From DATDCV01 sp036524155 (GTDB lineage: Bacteria > Verrucomicrobiota > Verrucomicrobiia > Limisphaerales > UBA8199), in the NCBI GenBank assembly GCA_036524155.1, contig DATDCV010000357.1, positions 1 to 53,755 on the forward strand: a stretch of 53,755 bases of DNA, in the 5' to 3' direction. This document shows, in pieces, positions 24,863 to 32,905 of the stretch; the stretch's first letter is position 1; each line of letters starts with the position of its first letter. A model generated the notes under the pieces. It worked only from the letters and a program-made list of their open reading frames with translations, had not been told where the DNA came from and made no database searches. A program made the position numbers and the translations under genes.

Positions 24863-27001
24863 ATGACACGATTGGACTTGGCGAAACGGGGATGGGGAAA
24901 GGGCCTGCGTTATGCCCCCAAGACGCCGGATCATCGCCTTCTGGGCTTGGTGCGGCTCGTCGCTTGCGCCTCGCTTCTTTGCTGCGAGCTATCGACCCGC
25001 GTGGAGGCCTACGTTTTTTATCCTGACACTTCGCCGCCGACAGTCTGGCCGAATGGTACGATTCCGATGGATCTGCAATTGGGAGGAACGCTTGCCACTC
25101 CACTGATGGACGGAAGCACGTCCTGGAGATCCGTTGCTACGAACGCCCTCGCTGCATGGAATCTACACATCACCACAGTCAAATTCACCGAGTACACGCA
25201 AATCCCCAAAGCGCCTGCGATTGGGGATGGAATCAATCAAGTGTTTTTTGATTCCACCCTCTATGGGCAGTCGTTTGGCGTCGGAGTTCTGGCGGTGGAA
25301 ATAGGTAGGTGGGTTGGAACCACACGTACTGAGAGCGATATCGTTTTCAATAACACGCTGCGGTGGGACTCCTATCGAGGCAACCTGCTTCCAGCCAACG
25401 GCGGCATGCTGTGGGATTTTCAACGCGTTGCGCTGCATGAGTTTGGGCACACCCTCGGATTGGGCCATCCCGACCAAGCCGGACAAACCGTCGTCGCATT
25501 GATGAACAGTCGAATTTCGGACCTGGATCACCTGACGACGGACGACACGGATGGAGCTTTCGTGCTCTACAAGGGAGCGCCGTCAATTGTGACTCAGCCC
25601 CAAAGCCAGACGGTTACTGCTGGTGCTGGCGCTACCTTCAGCGTGAAAGCAAGGGGCATGACGCCCTTGAATTACCAGTGGTTCTTCAATGGCCAACCTA
25701 TCAGCACCGCTACGGGTTCCAGCTACTCCATCGCGAGGGTTCAGTCGGGCCAAGCTGGCATGTACACCGTGGTGGTCAGCAACTCTTACGGCTCGGTGCT
25801 GAGCGCCCCAGCAACCCTGGCCATCTCTGCAGCCACCGCTTTTGGCGTGGTCGGAGCGCCGTTCAGTTACCAGATTGTTGCGAACAACAACCCCACTTGG
25901 TATTCAGCATCGGGTCTGCCCTCCGGCTTAAGCTGCGACGGCACCTCGGGCTTAATCTCGGGTACCCCCACTCAAACGGGGATTTTCTCGGTCCATGTGG
26001 AAGCGAGGAACTTCTTCGGGTCCGCCTCGGCCACCATCCCCTTCACCATTGCTGACGGCGCCATTGTTAGTGCCACCAGCGCTCAGGGTGTAATCGGGGC
26101 GCCGTTCAGTTACCAGATTGTCGCGGACAACAGCCCCACTTGGTATTCGGCATCGGGTCTGCCCTCCGGCTTAAGCTGCGACGGCACCTCGGGCTTAATC
26201 TCGGGCACCCCCACTCTAACCGGGACGTTTTCGGCCCATGTGGAAGCGAGAAACTTCTTCGGGTCCGCCTCGGCCACCATCTCCCTGACCGTTGCTAACG
26301 GCGCGATCATTAGTGCGGCCAGTGCTCAGGGCATAATCGGCGCGCCGTTCAGTTACCAGATCGTCGCGGACAACAATCCCACTTGGTATTCGGCATCGGG
26401 CCTGGCCTCCGGCCTAAGCTGCGACGGCACCTCGGGCTTAATCTCGGGCATCCCCACTCAAACCGGGGCGTTTTCGGTCCATGTGGAAGCGAGAAACTTC
26501 TTCGGGTCCGCCTCAGCCACCATCTCCCTGGCCGTTACTAACGGCGCGATCATTAGTGCGGCCAGTGCTCAAGGCATAATCGGGGCGCCGTTCAGTTACC
26601 AGATTGTCGCGGACAACAACCCCACTTGGTATTCGGCATCGGGCCTGCCCTCCGGCTTAAGCTGCGACGGTACCTCGGGCTTAATCTCGGGCACCCCCAC
26701 TCAAACCGGGACGTTCTCGGCTCATGTGGAAGCGAGAAATTTCTTCGGGTCCGCCTCAGCCACCATCTCCCTGACCATTAATGGCGGGGCCATTACAGGA
26801 CCATCGCTAACCATCTCCCGGACCGGCGATAGCGTTCTCCTCACCTGGTCCGTAAATTCTACTGGGTTTATACTAGAAGAGATTCAGGTGCAGCAAAACA
26901 CTTGGACGAATTCCTCGACCCAAGTTGTCGTCCAAGGGGATGAAAACGTGGTCCTTATTCCGATCCAGAGCACTGCAAGATTCTATCGCCTGCGAAAGTG
27001 A
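24863..27001 (+). CDS. Secreted matrixin-like metalloprotease with Ig-like repeats
   Basis: A 712-residue secreted zinc protease (M10/metzincin type). The zinc site HEFGHTLGLGH gives His192, His196 and His202, and the Met-turn is met by VVALMNSRISDLDHLTTDD. The N-terminus is unusual in that a long polar region precedes the hydrophobic stretch LVRLVACASLLCC. After the catalytic domain come an Ig-like domain (about residues 240-325, SIVTQPQSQTVTAGAGATFS), four near-identical 81-residue Ig-like (He_PIG-type) units, and a C-terminal module ending STARFYRLRK that resembles the endings of other exported verrucomicrobial proteins. The target is unknown; it may be the partner gene's product or extracellular polymers. 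Confidence 0.9.
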   Translation: MTRLDLAKRGWGKGLRYAPKTPDHRLLGLVRLVACASLLCCELSTRVEAYVFYPDTSPPTVWPNGTIPMDLQLGGTLATPLMDGSTSWRSVATNALAAWNLHITTVKFTEYTQIPKAPAIGDGINQVFFDSTLYGQSFGVGVLAVEIGRWVGTTRTESDIVFNNTLRWDSYRGNLLPANGGMLWDFQRVALHEFGHTLGLGHPDQAGQTVVALMNSRISDLDHLTTDDTDGAFVLYKGAPSIVTQPQSQTVTAGAGATFSVKARGMTPLNYQWFFNGQPISTATGSSYSIARVQSGQAGMYTVVVSNSYGSVLSAPATLAISAATAFGVVGAPFSYQIVANNNPTWYSASGLPSGLSCDGTSGLISGTPTQTGIFSVHVEARNFFGSASATIPFTIADGAIVSATSAQGVIGAPFSYQIVADNSPTWYSASGLPSGLSCDGTSGLISGTPTLTGTFSAHVEARNFFGSASATISLTVANGAIISAASAQGIIGAPFSYQIVADNNPTWYSASGLASGLSCDGTSGLISGIPTQTGAFSVHVEARNFFGSASATISLAVTNGAIISAASAQGIIGAPFSYQIVADNNPTWYSASGLPSGLSCDGTSGLISGTPTQTGTFSAHVEARNFFGSASATISLTINGGAITGPSLTISRTGDSVLLTWSVNSTGFILEEIQVQQNTWTNSSTQVVVQGDENVVLIPIQSTARFYRLRK
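25844..26794 (+). repeat. Four 243-bp tandem repeats inside the matrixin gene
   Basis: The segment GCGCCGTTCAGTTACCAG recurs at 25856, 26099, 26342 and 26585, a period of exactly 243 bp (81 codons). The copies differ at only a small fraction of positions, for example ACCCACTCAAACG versus ACCCACTCTAACC, and one copy has CTGGCC where others have CTGCCC. Near-identity suggests recent expansion or gene conversion. Confidence 0.92.
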
Positions 27002-27079
27002 AATCCAGGCGCCCGGGTAATGGCCGATTTCGTCCCAGTTCGCTGTTTCTTTTCGTGATGCGCCCGGTATGCTGCCGCC

Positions 27080-27619
27080 ATGAACATTTCGCTCCACAAC
27101 AGCTTGAAGCTCATTCTCGGTTTCTCCATTTGCCTCCTGTTTGGTCCGGCTCTGAAGGCGGCGGACTCGGAATTCAGAAAGCCCATCATCGATCTGGGCA
27201 TGGTGGTCAAAAATGCCGACGCGACCGCGAAGTTCCTGACCAACGCGATCGGCTTTAAGGAAGTTCGGGGATTTCCCGTCTCCAGCGAGCTGGGCCGCAA
27301 AATTGGTCTGATCGACGGACTCGCCACTGAGGTTCGTGTGTTCGTCCTGGACGAAATCGATCAAGCCACGAGGATTAAGGTGCTTTCGTTCCCTGAAGCG
27401 GGCGCCAAACAGGCCGATCAGAAATTCATCCATTCAACTTTGGGCTTCAGATACCTGACCCTTTATGTCTCCGACATGAACCGCACGCTGGATCGCCTCA
27501 AGAAAGCCAATGTGGCGTTGCTGGGAGAAACACCCGTTGACCTTGGCGGTGGCAATTGGCTGGTCGCCTGCAAGGACCCGGACGGCAATTTTGTCGAGCT
27601 TATTGGTCCCAAAAAATGA
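27080..27619 (+). CDS. Exported VOC-family (glyoxalase fold) protein
   Basis: A 179-residue protein with a signal peptide (LILGFSICLLFGPALKAAD) followed by a two-module VOC fold. Module 1 starts KPIIDLGMVVKNADATAKFLTN, module 2 starts RYLTLYVSDMNRTLDRLKKA, and the end CKDPDGNFVELIG is the typical metal-ligand Glu turn. Members catalyse glyoxalase, dioxygenase or resistance reactions; the substrate here cannot be read from sequence. Periplasmic VOC proteins are less common than cytoplasmic ones. Its stop overlaps the next gene's ATG by 4 bp, so it is translationally coupled with the coiled-coil protein. Confidence 0.85.
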   Translation: MNISLHNSLKLILGFSICLLFGPALKAADSEFRKPIIDLGMVVKNADATAKFLTNAIGFKEVRGFPVSSELGRKIGLIDGLATEVRVFVLDEIDQATRIKVLSFPEAGAKQADQKFIHSTLGFRYLTLYVSDMNRTLDRLKKANVALLGETPVDLGGGNWLVACKDPDGNFVELIGPKK

Positions 27620-28284
27620 GCGGCGGTTTGAGTGACAATCTAATGAGTCCAAAACTGAAAGTCGGGGCAACGGTTGCGGTACTGCTTGGTTTTGCAGCGG
27701 TTCTCGGAGTGCAGCAACTGAAGAATAAGCATCTGCTGGCCGAAAACGCCGACCTACGGAGTCAACTTGTCCAGATGAGCTCGTTGCAGGCTCGCAACGA
27801 GGGGCTGGCCCAGCAGTTGAAGGACACCATTGCGGCGTCCCGGACCAATCAGATTGAGTTGCTCCGGTTGCGAGGTCAGGGATCGAGCCTGCGGCAGCTT
27901 GAACAGGAGAATGCTCAACTAAAATCTGAGCGTCAGCGATTAGCCCTCCAAATACCACATTCCCAAGCAGCAGTGTCTTCCCCTGAACAGGGGCAGGTAA
28001 CGGGGATATCGGAAGTAGCAAAAGCAACTCCCGACAGCCCTCTCCGCGACACGACAGACTTGGGTTCGCTTGAGCTTCAGACCGGTATTGCGGTCCATTT
28101 TGACCTTGGCGGCGGAACAAACTGCACAGTAACTCCTACCGCCCTGTCCGATGGGAACAACCTGATGGAGATAAAGGTTGGTGTCACCAATGCCGGTGGG
28201 GCATTCTCTGAACTGGGGACATCACGACTCACGGCTCGGCCCGGCCCGGCCAACATTGCTCCATTTCGGTGGGGGACAGGATGA
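27616..28284 (+). CDS. Membrane-anchored coiled-coil protein, unknown function
   Basis: A 222-residue protein starting with the ATG in the ATGA overlap with the VOC gene. A single N-terminal hydrophobic segment (GATVAVLLGFAAVLGVQQL) is followed by a heptad-rich coiled coil of about 80 residues (LLAENADLRSQLVQMSSLQ... LEQENAQLKSERQRLAL). A Ser/Pro linker and a short beta-rich end (TGIAVHFDLGGGTNCTVTPT) complete it. I do not recognise the family; similar leucine/glutamate-rich single-pass proteins are frequent in Verrucomicrobiota. It is expected in the inner membrane with the coiled coil outside. Its end runs close to the second 196-bp repeat. Confidence 0.65.
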   Translation: MSGGLSDNLMSPKLKVGATVAVLLGFAAVLGVQQLKNKHLLAENADLRSQLVQMSSLQARNEGLAQQLKDTIAASRTNQIELLRLRGQGSSLRQLEQENAQLKSERQRLALQIPHSQAAVSSPEQGQVTGISEVAKATPDSPLRDTTDLGSLELQTGIAVHFDLGGGTNCTVTPTALSDGNNLMEIKVGVTNAGGAFSELGTSRLTARPGPANIAPFRWGTG

Positions 28285-28315
28285 TCGCATTAGCGGTTAC
28301 GCTGAAGCCCTAATC

Positions 28316-28511
28316 GAAGCCGATGGCGCTTGGGCCTGTGCATGGACCCTCCTGGTCGGCTGCTGACGGAGATGCGCCCCGGCGGACTCCAGTGGTTGTG
28401 CCGCGAGCTTGGCATTCATTGGCACAGGGCTATCCTGAGCCCGTGGCCATGAGTCTTTGTCTTTTTTCCCTCGCTCGATGACATCCGGAATTCCACCCCT
28501 TCTAAACGCGG
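28316..28511 (+). repeat. 196-bp direct repeat, copy 2
   Basis: Same orientation as copy 1 (23775-23970). It overlaps the start region of the small membrane protein gene at 28478. See the finding on the flanked segment. Confidence 0.88.
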
Positions 28512-28966
28512 TACTTCCTCGAATACCCGCAAGCGTTCCTCCAATTATTCGGCCCAAGCCGCGGGTACTATTGGCCAATCGGCTGTGGTGCGCGTTCATA
28601 GGTTGCCTTCACCTGGCAGTGCTGATTTGGGCAGCCCTCGAGCTGAGCGGCGTGGTGGGACCCTCGACGAGCCTGATCGAGGAGCTCGTGACGCCGAAAA
28701 CAGGGCCTGCCAGGGAAGCGCTTCTGGCCGAAAAAAGTCAGGAGTTCCGGGAGATCGCACCACTGCTGATGACCGGGGCGGTGATAGGAGCAGGCTTTTA
28801 CGGCTTTGCCTGTTTTGCGCCGCGCAAAAGATGGGGCTGGACGGTTGGACTCATTGCGATCATCGCGTCCATTTTCCCGTTTTGTGCGACCTGGGTCGGG
28901 ATGCTGCCGCTGCTGATCCTGTGGTGCAAGCCGGAGGTTAAAAGGTATTTTGCCGACGCGGGATGA
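28478..28966 (+). CDS. Small membrane protein, unknown function
   Basis: A 162-residue protein with three or so predicted transmembrane segments: LWCAFIGCLHLAVLIWAALEL, then TGAVIGAGFYGFACFA, and a long run from GWTVGLIAIIASIFPF to LLPLLILW. The N-terminus is Pro-rich (GIPPLLNAVLPRIPASVPPIIRP). Not recognised. The ATG at 28478 lies inside the second 196-bp repeat; a TTG at 28457 in the same frame is also possible. Coding status is supported by the membrane pattern, but is moderate only. Confidence 0.55.
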   Translation: MTSGIPPLLNAVLPRIPASVPPIIRPKPRVLLANRLWCAFIGCLHLAVLIWAALELSGVVGPSTSLIEELVTPKTGPAREALLAEKSQEFREIAPLLMTGAVIGAGFYGFACFAPRKRWGWTVGLIAIIASIFPFCATWVGMLPLLILWCKPEVKRYFADAG

Positions 28967-29104
28967 ACGGAACCTTTCGGCCGTCGCTGCGTGCGGACGT
29001 TGCAGCGCCCGGAGGCGGGGCATGGCCCGGCCGCAAAAAATGACCTGCAGCGGGGGCTGGAAATCTCTTTGTTTTTCGGCCGTGGGCTTCTTAAATTCCG
29101 GCGA

Positions 29105-29728
29105 ATGAGTTTGCCAAAATACCGGATTCGCCGGGCGACGTTGGACGACTTGGGACAGTTGACGACGCTTTGGCAGGCGATGAATTTCCCCGTGGACGAC
29201 CTCGCGAAGCGGATTACTGAGTTCCAGGTGGCGGAGAGCGCGGAGGGGGTGGTGGTCGGCGCGACGGGCTTGCAGATCGCCCAGCGGCAGGGGCTGATTC
29301 ACAGTGAGGCTTTCGGCGACTTTAGCGTGAGCGACCAGGTGCGGCCATTGATTTGGGATCGACTTCAGGCGATCGCCACGAACCACGGGTTGCTGCGGTT
29401 ATGGACATGCGAACAGGCGCCGTTTTGGAGCCATTGCGGGCTACAGAAGCCGGATGCCGACGCGGAGCAGCAACTACCAAGTCAATGGCAGAAAGCCGCC
29501 GCCGCCTGGTTGACACTAAAGTTGAAGGAGGATGTGGACGAGGTCATTTCCGCCGAGAAAGAATTTGCGATGTTCATGGAGGCGGAGAAGCAGCGGAGCC
29601 AGCGGGCGATCCAGCAGGCGAAGGCGCTTAAGTTTGTGGCGACGCTGCTTGCGTTTGGGTTGTTAATCCTCGTAGCGGTGGGCGCGTTTCTAATCTTTCG
29701 GAAGAATCCCGCCCTGCTCCATCACTGA
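29105..29728 (+). CDS. GNAT-like acetyltransferase with C-terminal membrane anchor
   Basis: A 207-residue protein. The N-terminal domain from YRIRRATLDDLGQLTTLW follows the pattern of GNAT N-acetyltransferases (R.A..DD...L..L), with a beta-strand block VVVGATGLQIAQRQGLIHSEAF. The C-terminal 35 residues form a Lys/Arg-flanked hydrophobic helix (FVATLLAFGLLILVAVGAFLIF) near the very end, so it may be tail-anchored in the membrane. An acceptor cannot be named, and the acetyl-CoA loop is weak. Its 3' end overlaps the convergent lipA by 39 bp. The ATG at 29105 is preferred over an upstream in-frame start that would add 38 residues with no similarity. Confidence 0.65.
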   Translation: MSLPKYRIRRATLDDLGQLTTLWQAMNFPVDDLAKRITEFQVAESAEGVVVGATGLQIAQRQGLIHSEAFGDFSVSDQVRPLIWDRLQAIATNHGLLRLWTCEQAPFWSHCGLQKPDADAEQQLPSQWQKAAAAWLTLKLKEDVDEVISAEKEFAMFMEAEKQRSQRAIQQAKALKFVATLLAFGLLILVAVGAFLIFRKNPALLHH

Positions 29729-30616
29729 TCCCGTGCCGGCGTGAAACTCGTCGGCGTGGTAAGAACTGCGGACCATGGGCCCACTGGCGACATGAACAAA
29801 CCCCAGTTGCCGTGCGCGCGCGCCGTAGTCGTCGAACTTGCGCGGCGGCACATATTCGGTGACGGGCAGATGCTTGAGGGTGGGCTGCAAGTACTGGCCG
29901 AGAGTGAGGACATCACAACGCACGCGGCGCAGGTCGGCCAAAGCTTCCATCACTTCCGATTCGGCCTCGCCGAGTCCCAGCATCAGGCCTGACTTCGTGA
30001 AGAGGCCCGAACCCCCGCGCTGCTTTGCCTTCGCCAGCACGCTCAGGGAGCGGTCGTAAGTGGCGCGGGAACGAACCATCGGCGTGAGGCGGCGGACGGT
30101 CTCGAGGTTGTGGTTGAAGATATGCGGACGCGCAGCGAGCACCGCGTCGATGGCGGCGTCGCGGTCGTTAAAATCCGGCGTCAGGACTTCGATGATGGTG
30201 TGTGGATTTAGCGTTCGCACGGATTCGACCGTCTGACGAAAATGGTTCGCGCCGCCGTCGGGCAAATCGTCGCGGGCGACGGCGGTGATGACGACGTGTT
30301 TGAGGCGCATGCGGCGGGTGGCTTCGGCGACGCGTGCCGGTTCGTCGGCTTCGAGCGGGAGGGGCTTCGCGGTGTTGACGGCGCAAAAGCCGCAGGCGCG
30401 GGTGCAACGGTCGCCGCCGATCATGAAGGTGGCGGTGCCTTTGCTCCAGCACTCCCAATGGTTGGGGCACATCGCGCTTTGGCAAACGGTGTGCAGGTTT
30501 AGCTCCTGGAGCAGAGCGCGGGTGTGGGCGAAACCGTCCGTCGTAGGCAGCCGGATGCGGAGCCATTCGGGCAGGCGCGGACGCGCGGGCAGTTCAGCGG
30601 TATTCAGGCCGGGCAT
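29690..30616 (-). CDS. lipA: Lipoyl synthase
   Basis: LipA inserts two sulfurs into octanoyl groups bound to E2 and GcvH proteins, the last step of lipoate synthesis. The 308-residue radical-SAM enzyme has the SAM-cluster motif RCTRACGFC and the auxiliary cluster motif CQSAMCPNHWECW. The C-terminal VASGPMVRSSYHADEF carries the conserved R-S-S-Y. Start is MPGLNTAELPARPRLPEW at 30616, overlapping the upstream glutaredoxin gene by 23 bp, which implies co-transcription. gcvH and gcvT, whose products need lipoate, lie just upstream on the same strand. Confidence 0.97.
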   Translation of the reverse strand: MPGLNTAELPARPRLPEWLRIRLPTTDGFAHTRALLQELNLHTVCQSAMCPNHWECWSKGTATFMIGGDRCTRACGFCAVNTAKPLPLEADEPARVAEATRRMRLKHVVITAVARDDLPDGGANHFRQTVESVRTLNPHTIIEVLTPDFNDRDAAIDAVLAARPHIFNHNLETVRRLTPMVRSRATYDRSLSVLAKAKQRGGSGLFTKSGLMLGLGEAESEVMEALADLRRVRCDVLTLGQYLQPTLKHLPVTEYVPPRKFDDYGARARQLGFVHVASGPMVRSSYHADEFHAGTGSVMEQGGILPKD

Positions 30617-30866
30617 TTTTTCGTTCCAGTTTGCGCCAAAAACCCGCGAGCTGCTCGGGCCCAAAGTCAGCCAGGATTTCGCCATCAACATCGATGACTG
30701 GCGCGAGTTCCTGACCGGAAAGGCGAATCATCTCGTCAAAGGCGGCTTCGTCGGCGATGACGTCCACCTTCTGATAATCCACCTGGTGCTCGTCCAGCCA
30801 GTGCATCGCTTTGAGGCACCAGCCGCAGTAAGGCTTGACGAAGAGTCGAATCCTTTTGTGTTTCAC
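30594..30866 (-). CDS. Glutaredoxin-like protein
   Basis: A 90-residue thioredoxin-fold protein with CGWC at residues 14-17 (PYCGWCLKAMHWL) and the cis-proline region ELAPVIDVDG. A CxxC site suggests a dithiol glutaredoxin, but CGWC differs from the common CPYC of classical ones, so the exact partner is open. It overlaps lipA by 23 bp, so a role in keeping thiols or delivering reductant for the sulfur-inserting LipA is attractive but inferred. The start ATG is at the usual distance from the redox motif. Confidence 0.88.
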   Translation of the reverse strand: MKHKRIRLFVKPYCGWCLKAMHWLDEHQVDYQKVDVIADEAAFDEMIRLSGQELAPVIDVDGEILADFGPEQLAGFWRKLERKNARPEYR

Positions 30867-30963
30867 AGGATACAGTTATAGCGGAATGCCAATTTTTCAA
30901 CCGCAGAAAGGAAAGTGAAAATGGCCTTCTCCCCACGAACCACCTAAGTAAAGAAATAAAGGG

Positions 30964-31010
30964 CCTCCTCTCCCCTTGCCCTCTCCTCCAAGGGAGGAGA
31001 GGGAGACTGA
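30964..31010. repeat. CT/GA-rich palindrome, copy 2 (half)
   Basis: Half-length member with one hairpin, CCCTCTCCTCC facing GGAGGAGAGGG. It lies in the 241-bp gap between the glutaredoxin gene and gcvH. Confidence 0.75.
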
Positions 31011-31107
31011 CTTGGCCGGTTCGGGGGTTCAAAGCGCAAGTCGGCGCCTACAATCAATGCCGGGTTCATACGGCCTATAGAACATCCAGGTCAGGGCGAG
31101 ACGCCGG

Positions 31108-31494
31108 TCAGGCAGCGCCGATTTGGGCCAGGTATTGGTCCGGGCTCAGCAGGCCGTTCAGTTCGGCTGGGTTTGAGAGTTTCACTTTGAACAGCCAGCC
31201 GCCGCCGTAGGCGTCGCTGTTGACTAAGGCAGGATTATCCGTGACCGCTTTGTTCACCGCGGTGATTTCCCCGCTGACGGGTGTGTAAATGTCGCTGGCG
31301 GTTTTGACGGATTCGACGACGGCGCACGCTTCACCCGCCTTGAAGGTCTTGCCGGGTTCAGGGAGTTCGACGAACACCACATCGGTCAGCTCATGCTGCG
31401 CATGGTCGGTGATCCCGATAGTTGCTTCGCCGCCCGCGGCGCGGGCCCACTCGTGAGATTTGGCGTATTTCAGGTCGGATGGAACGTTGGCCAT
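31108..31494 (-). CDS. gcvH: Glycine cleavage system H protein
   Basis: GcvH carries the lipoyl arm that shuttles the aminomethyl group between GcvP, GcvT and GcvL. The 128-residue length is right. The lipoyl lysine is Lys64 in VESVKTASD, with the acid ELPEPGKTF loop before it. The GYTP-like block reads IYTPVSGEITAVNKAVTDNP. Start ATG at 31494; the gene follows gcvT after 15 bp, so it is in the gcvT-gcvH operon. lipA, which is needed to lipoylate this protein, is just downstream. Confidence 0.97.
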   Translation of the reverse strand: MANVPSDLKYAKSHEWARAAGGEATIGITDHAQHELTDVVFVELPEPGKTFKAGEACAVVESVKTASDIYTPVSGEITAVNKAVTDNPALVNSDAYGGGWLFKVKLSNPAELNGLLSPDQYLAQIGAA

Positions 31495-31509
31495 ATAAGC
31501 TAGGGGAGA

Positions 31510-32667
31510 TTAGTTGTGAGGTTTCCGGTAAATGGGTTTAGGCACGGTGACGGCAGGAGCTAATTTGCCGCGGATCTCGATTTGAATGGGTGTTTGCGGT
31601 TTGGCGAGCGCCGCCGGCAGGTAACCCAGCCCGATGCCGATACCCAAGGATGGGCTTTGAGTGCCGCTGACCACCTCCCCTGCCCTGACGCTATCCGCGC
31701 CGCTGTTCCAAATCGCGTAGTGCGGCCGCGGTGGCGCCGAGCGCTCGGTCATCTTGAACGCAACCAGTTTCCGGTTCGTTCCCTCGGCTTTTTGCCGGGC
31801 AAGGACCGCCTGGCCGTTGAAGTCGCCTTTGTCAAACGAGACGAAGAACACCAGGCCGGCCTCGATCGGAGTGGTATTCTCATCAAGTTCGTGCCCGTAG
31901 AGGGGATAGCAGACTTCCGTGCGCAGAGTGTCGCGCGCGCCCAGGCCGGCCGGCTTCAGTCCATGCGGGCGCCCAGCCTCGAAGAACTTCTTCCACACCG
32001 CGCCGATCACGCCTGCCGGGGCGGCAACCTCGAAGCCGTCCTCCCCGGTGTAGCCGGTGCGAGAGACCCAAACCTCCGTGCCGCCGAAAGTCCATTTGCC
32101 GATGCGGTTCTTCTCAAGTTGGCTGGCGGCAGCAACGCGGGTCCCGCCAATCGAAGGGCCTCCGAAACACTCGTCGATGAATAGCGCCACCTGCGGGCCT
32201 TGGACGGCCACCGCTCCGGTCTGGTCTGAGACGTTTCGCAGAGCCACCCTGCCCAAGCCCGCCGTTCGGCCCAACTGCCGCTCGAGCCACGAAAAATCGG
32301 GTGCGATCCGAGACGCGTTGACAATGAGGAGGTATTCCGTTTCGCTGAGCCGGTAGGCGTAGAGGTCGTCGATCACGCCTCCGTGGTCGTTGCACATGAG
32401 AGTGTACTGCCCCTGGCCGACGGCCAGTTTCCTTACGTCATTGGTCAGGCAGCGATTGAGAAAGCCTTCCGCCCCGGGCCCGCTGATAAGGAACTCGCCC
32501 ATGTGGGAAATGTCGAAGATCCCCGCGGCACTGCGGACCGAGAGGTGCTCATCCACTATGCTGGTGTACTGCACGGGCATTTCCCAGCCGCCGAATTCAA
32601 TCAGTTTGCCCCCGAGTTCCTGATGGGCCGAGTATAACGGCGTTCGTTTCAGTTCTGCAGAATTCAC
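31510..32667 (-). CDS. gcvT: Glycine cleavage system T protein (aminomethyltransferase)
   Basis: GcvT transfers the methylene carbon from the GcvH-bound intermediate to tetrahydrofolate, releasing ammonia. The 385-residue product begins MNSAELKRTPLYSAHQELGGK, as in the family. It contains ISHMGEF, the folate-site stretch LTNDVRKLAVGQGQYTLMC, and the C-terminal GTQSPSLGIGIGLGYLP. gcvP is not in the window, so the system is split. I looked for a glycine riboswitch in the upstream region and saw none. Confidence 0.97.
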   Translation of the reverse strand: MNSAELKRTPLYSAHQELGGKLIEFGGWEMPVQYTSIVDEHLSVRSAAGIFDISHMGEFLISGPGAEGFLNRCLTNDVRKLAVGQGQYTLMCNDHGGVIDDLYAYRLSETEYLLIVNASRIAPDFSWLERQLGRTAGLGRVALRNVSDQTGAVAVQGPQVALFIDECFGGPSIGGTRVAAASQLEKNRIGKWTFGGTEVWVSRTGYTGEDGFEVAAPAGVIGAVWKKFFEAGRPHGLKPAGLGARDTLRTEVCYPLYGHELDENTTPIEAGLVFFVSFDKGDFNGQAVLARQKAEGTNRKLVAFKMTERSAPPRPHYAIWNSGADSVRAGEVVSGTQSPSLGIGIGLGYLPAALAKPQTPIQIEIRGKLAPAVTVPKPIYRKPHN

Positions 32668-32905
32668 GTGACCAACGAATCAACCTACCGCGTGACTCCG
32701 GTTCGGAAATACGCGCCAGAGTGCGAGTTCGGCCTCGAAACATAGTACGAACCCGGGGCGGTGTAAAGCGTGGTTGCGAGGGCAAGGGTATCCGCTCAGA
32801 AGGTGTGAAAAAATTGGCGGAGCGCGAGTAAACGCTCAACACCCACGTTGAGGGCCAACCATTTGCGATTGCCAGTTTCGGCCGTTTTCAATTTTTTCAC
32901 AGCTT

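Noticed and set aside
28297..28599. Leftward small frame over the second 196-bp repeat, similar to one over the first (23577-24302)
   Set aside because: The two share a peptide because the DNA is repeated. The rest of each frame is unrelated, and no start signal is present. Protein coding on this strand is not excluded, but not supported.
32668..32905. Possible glycine riboswitch before gcvT
   Set aside because: No tandem aptamer cores or the conserved glycine-riboswitch blocks were visible on the leftward strand.
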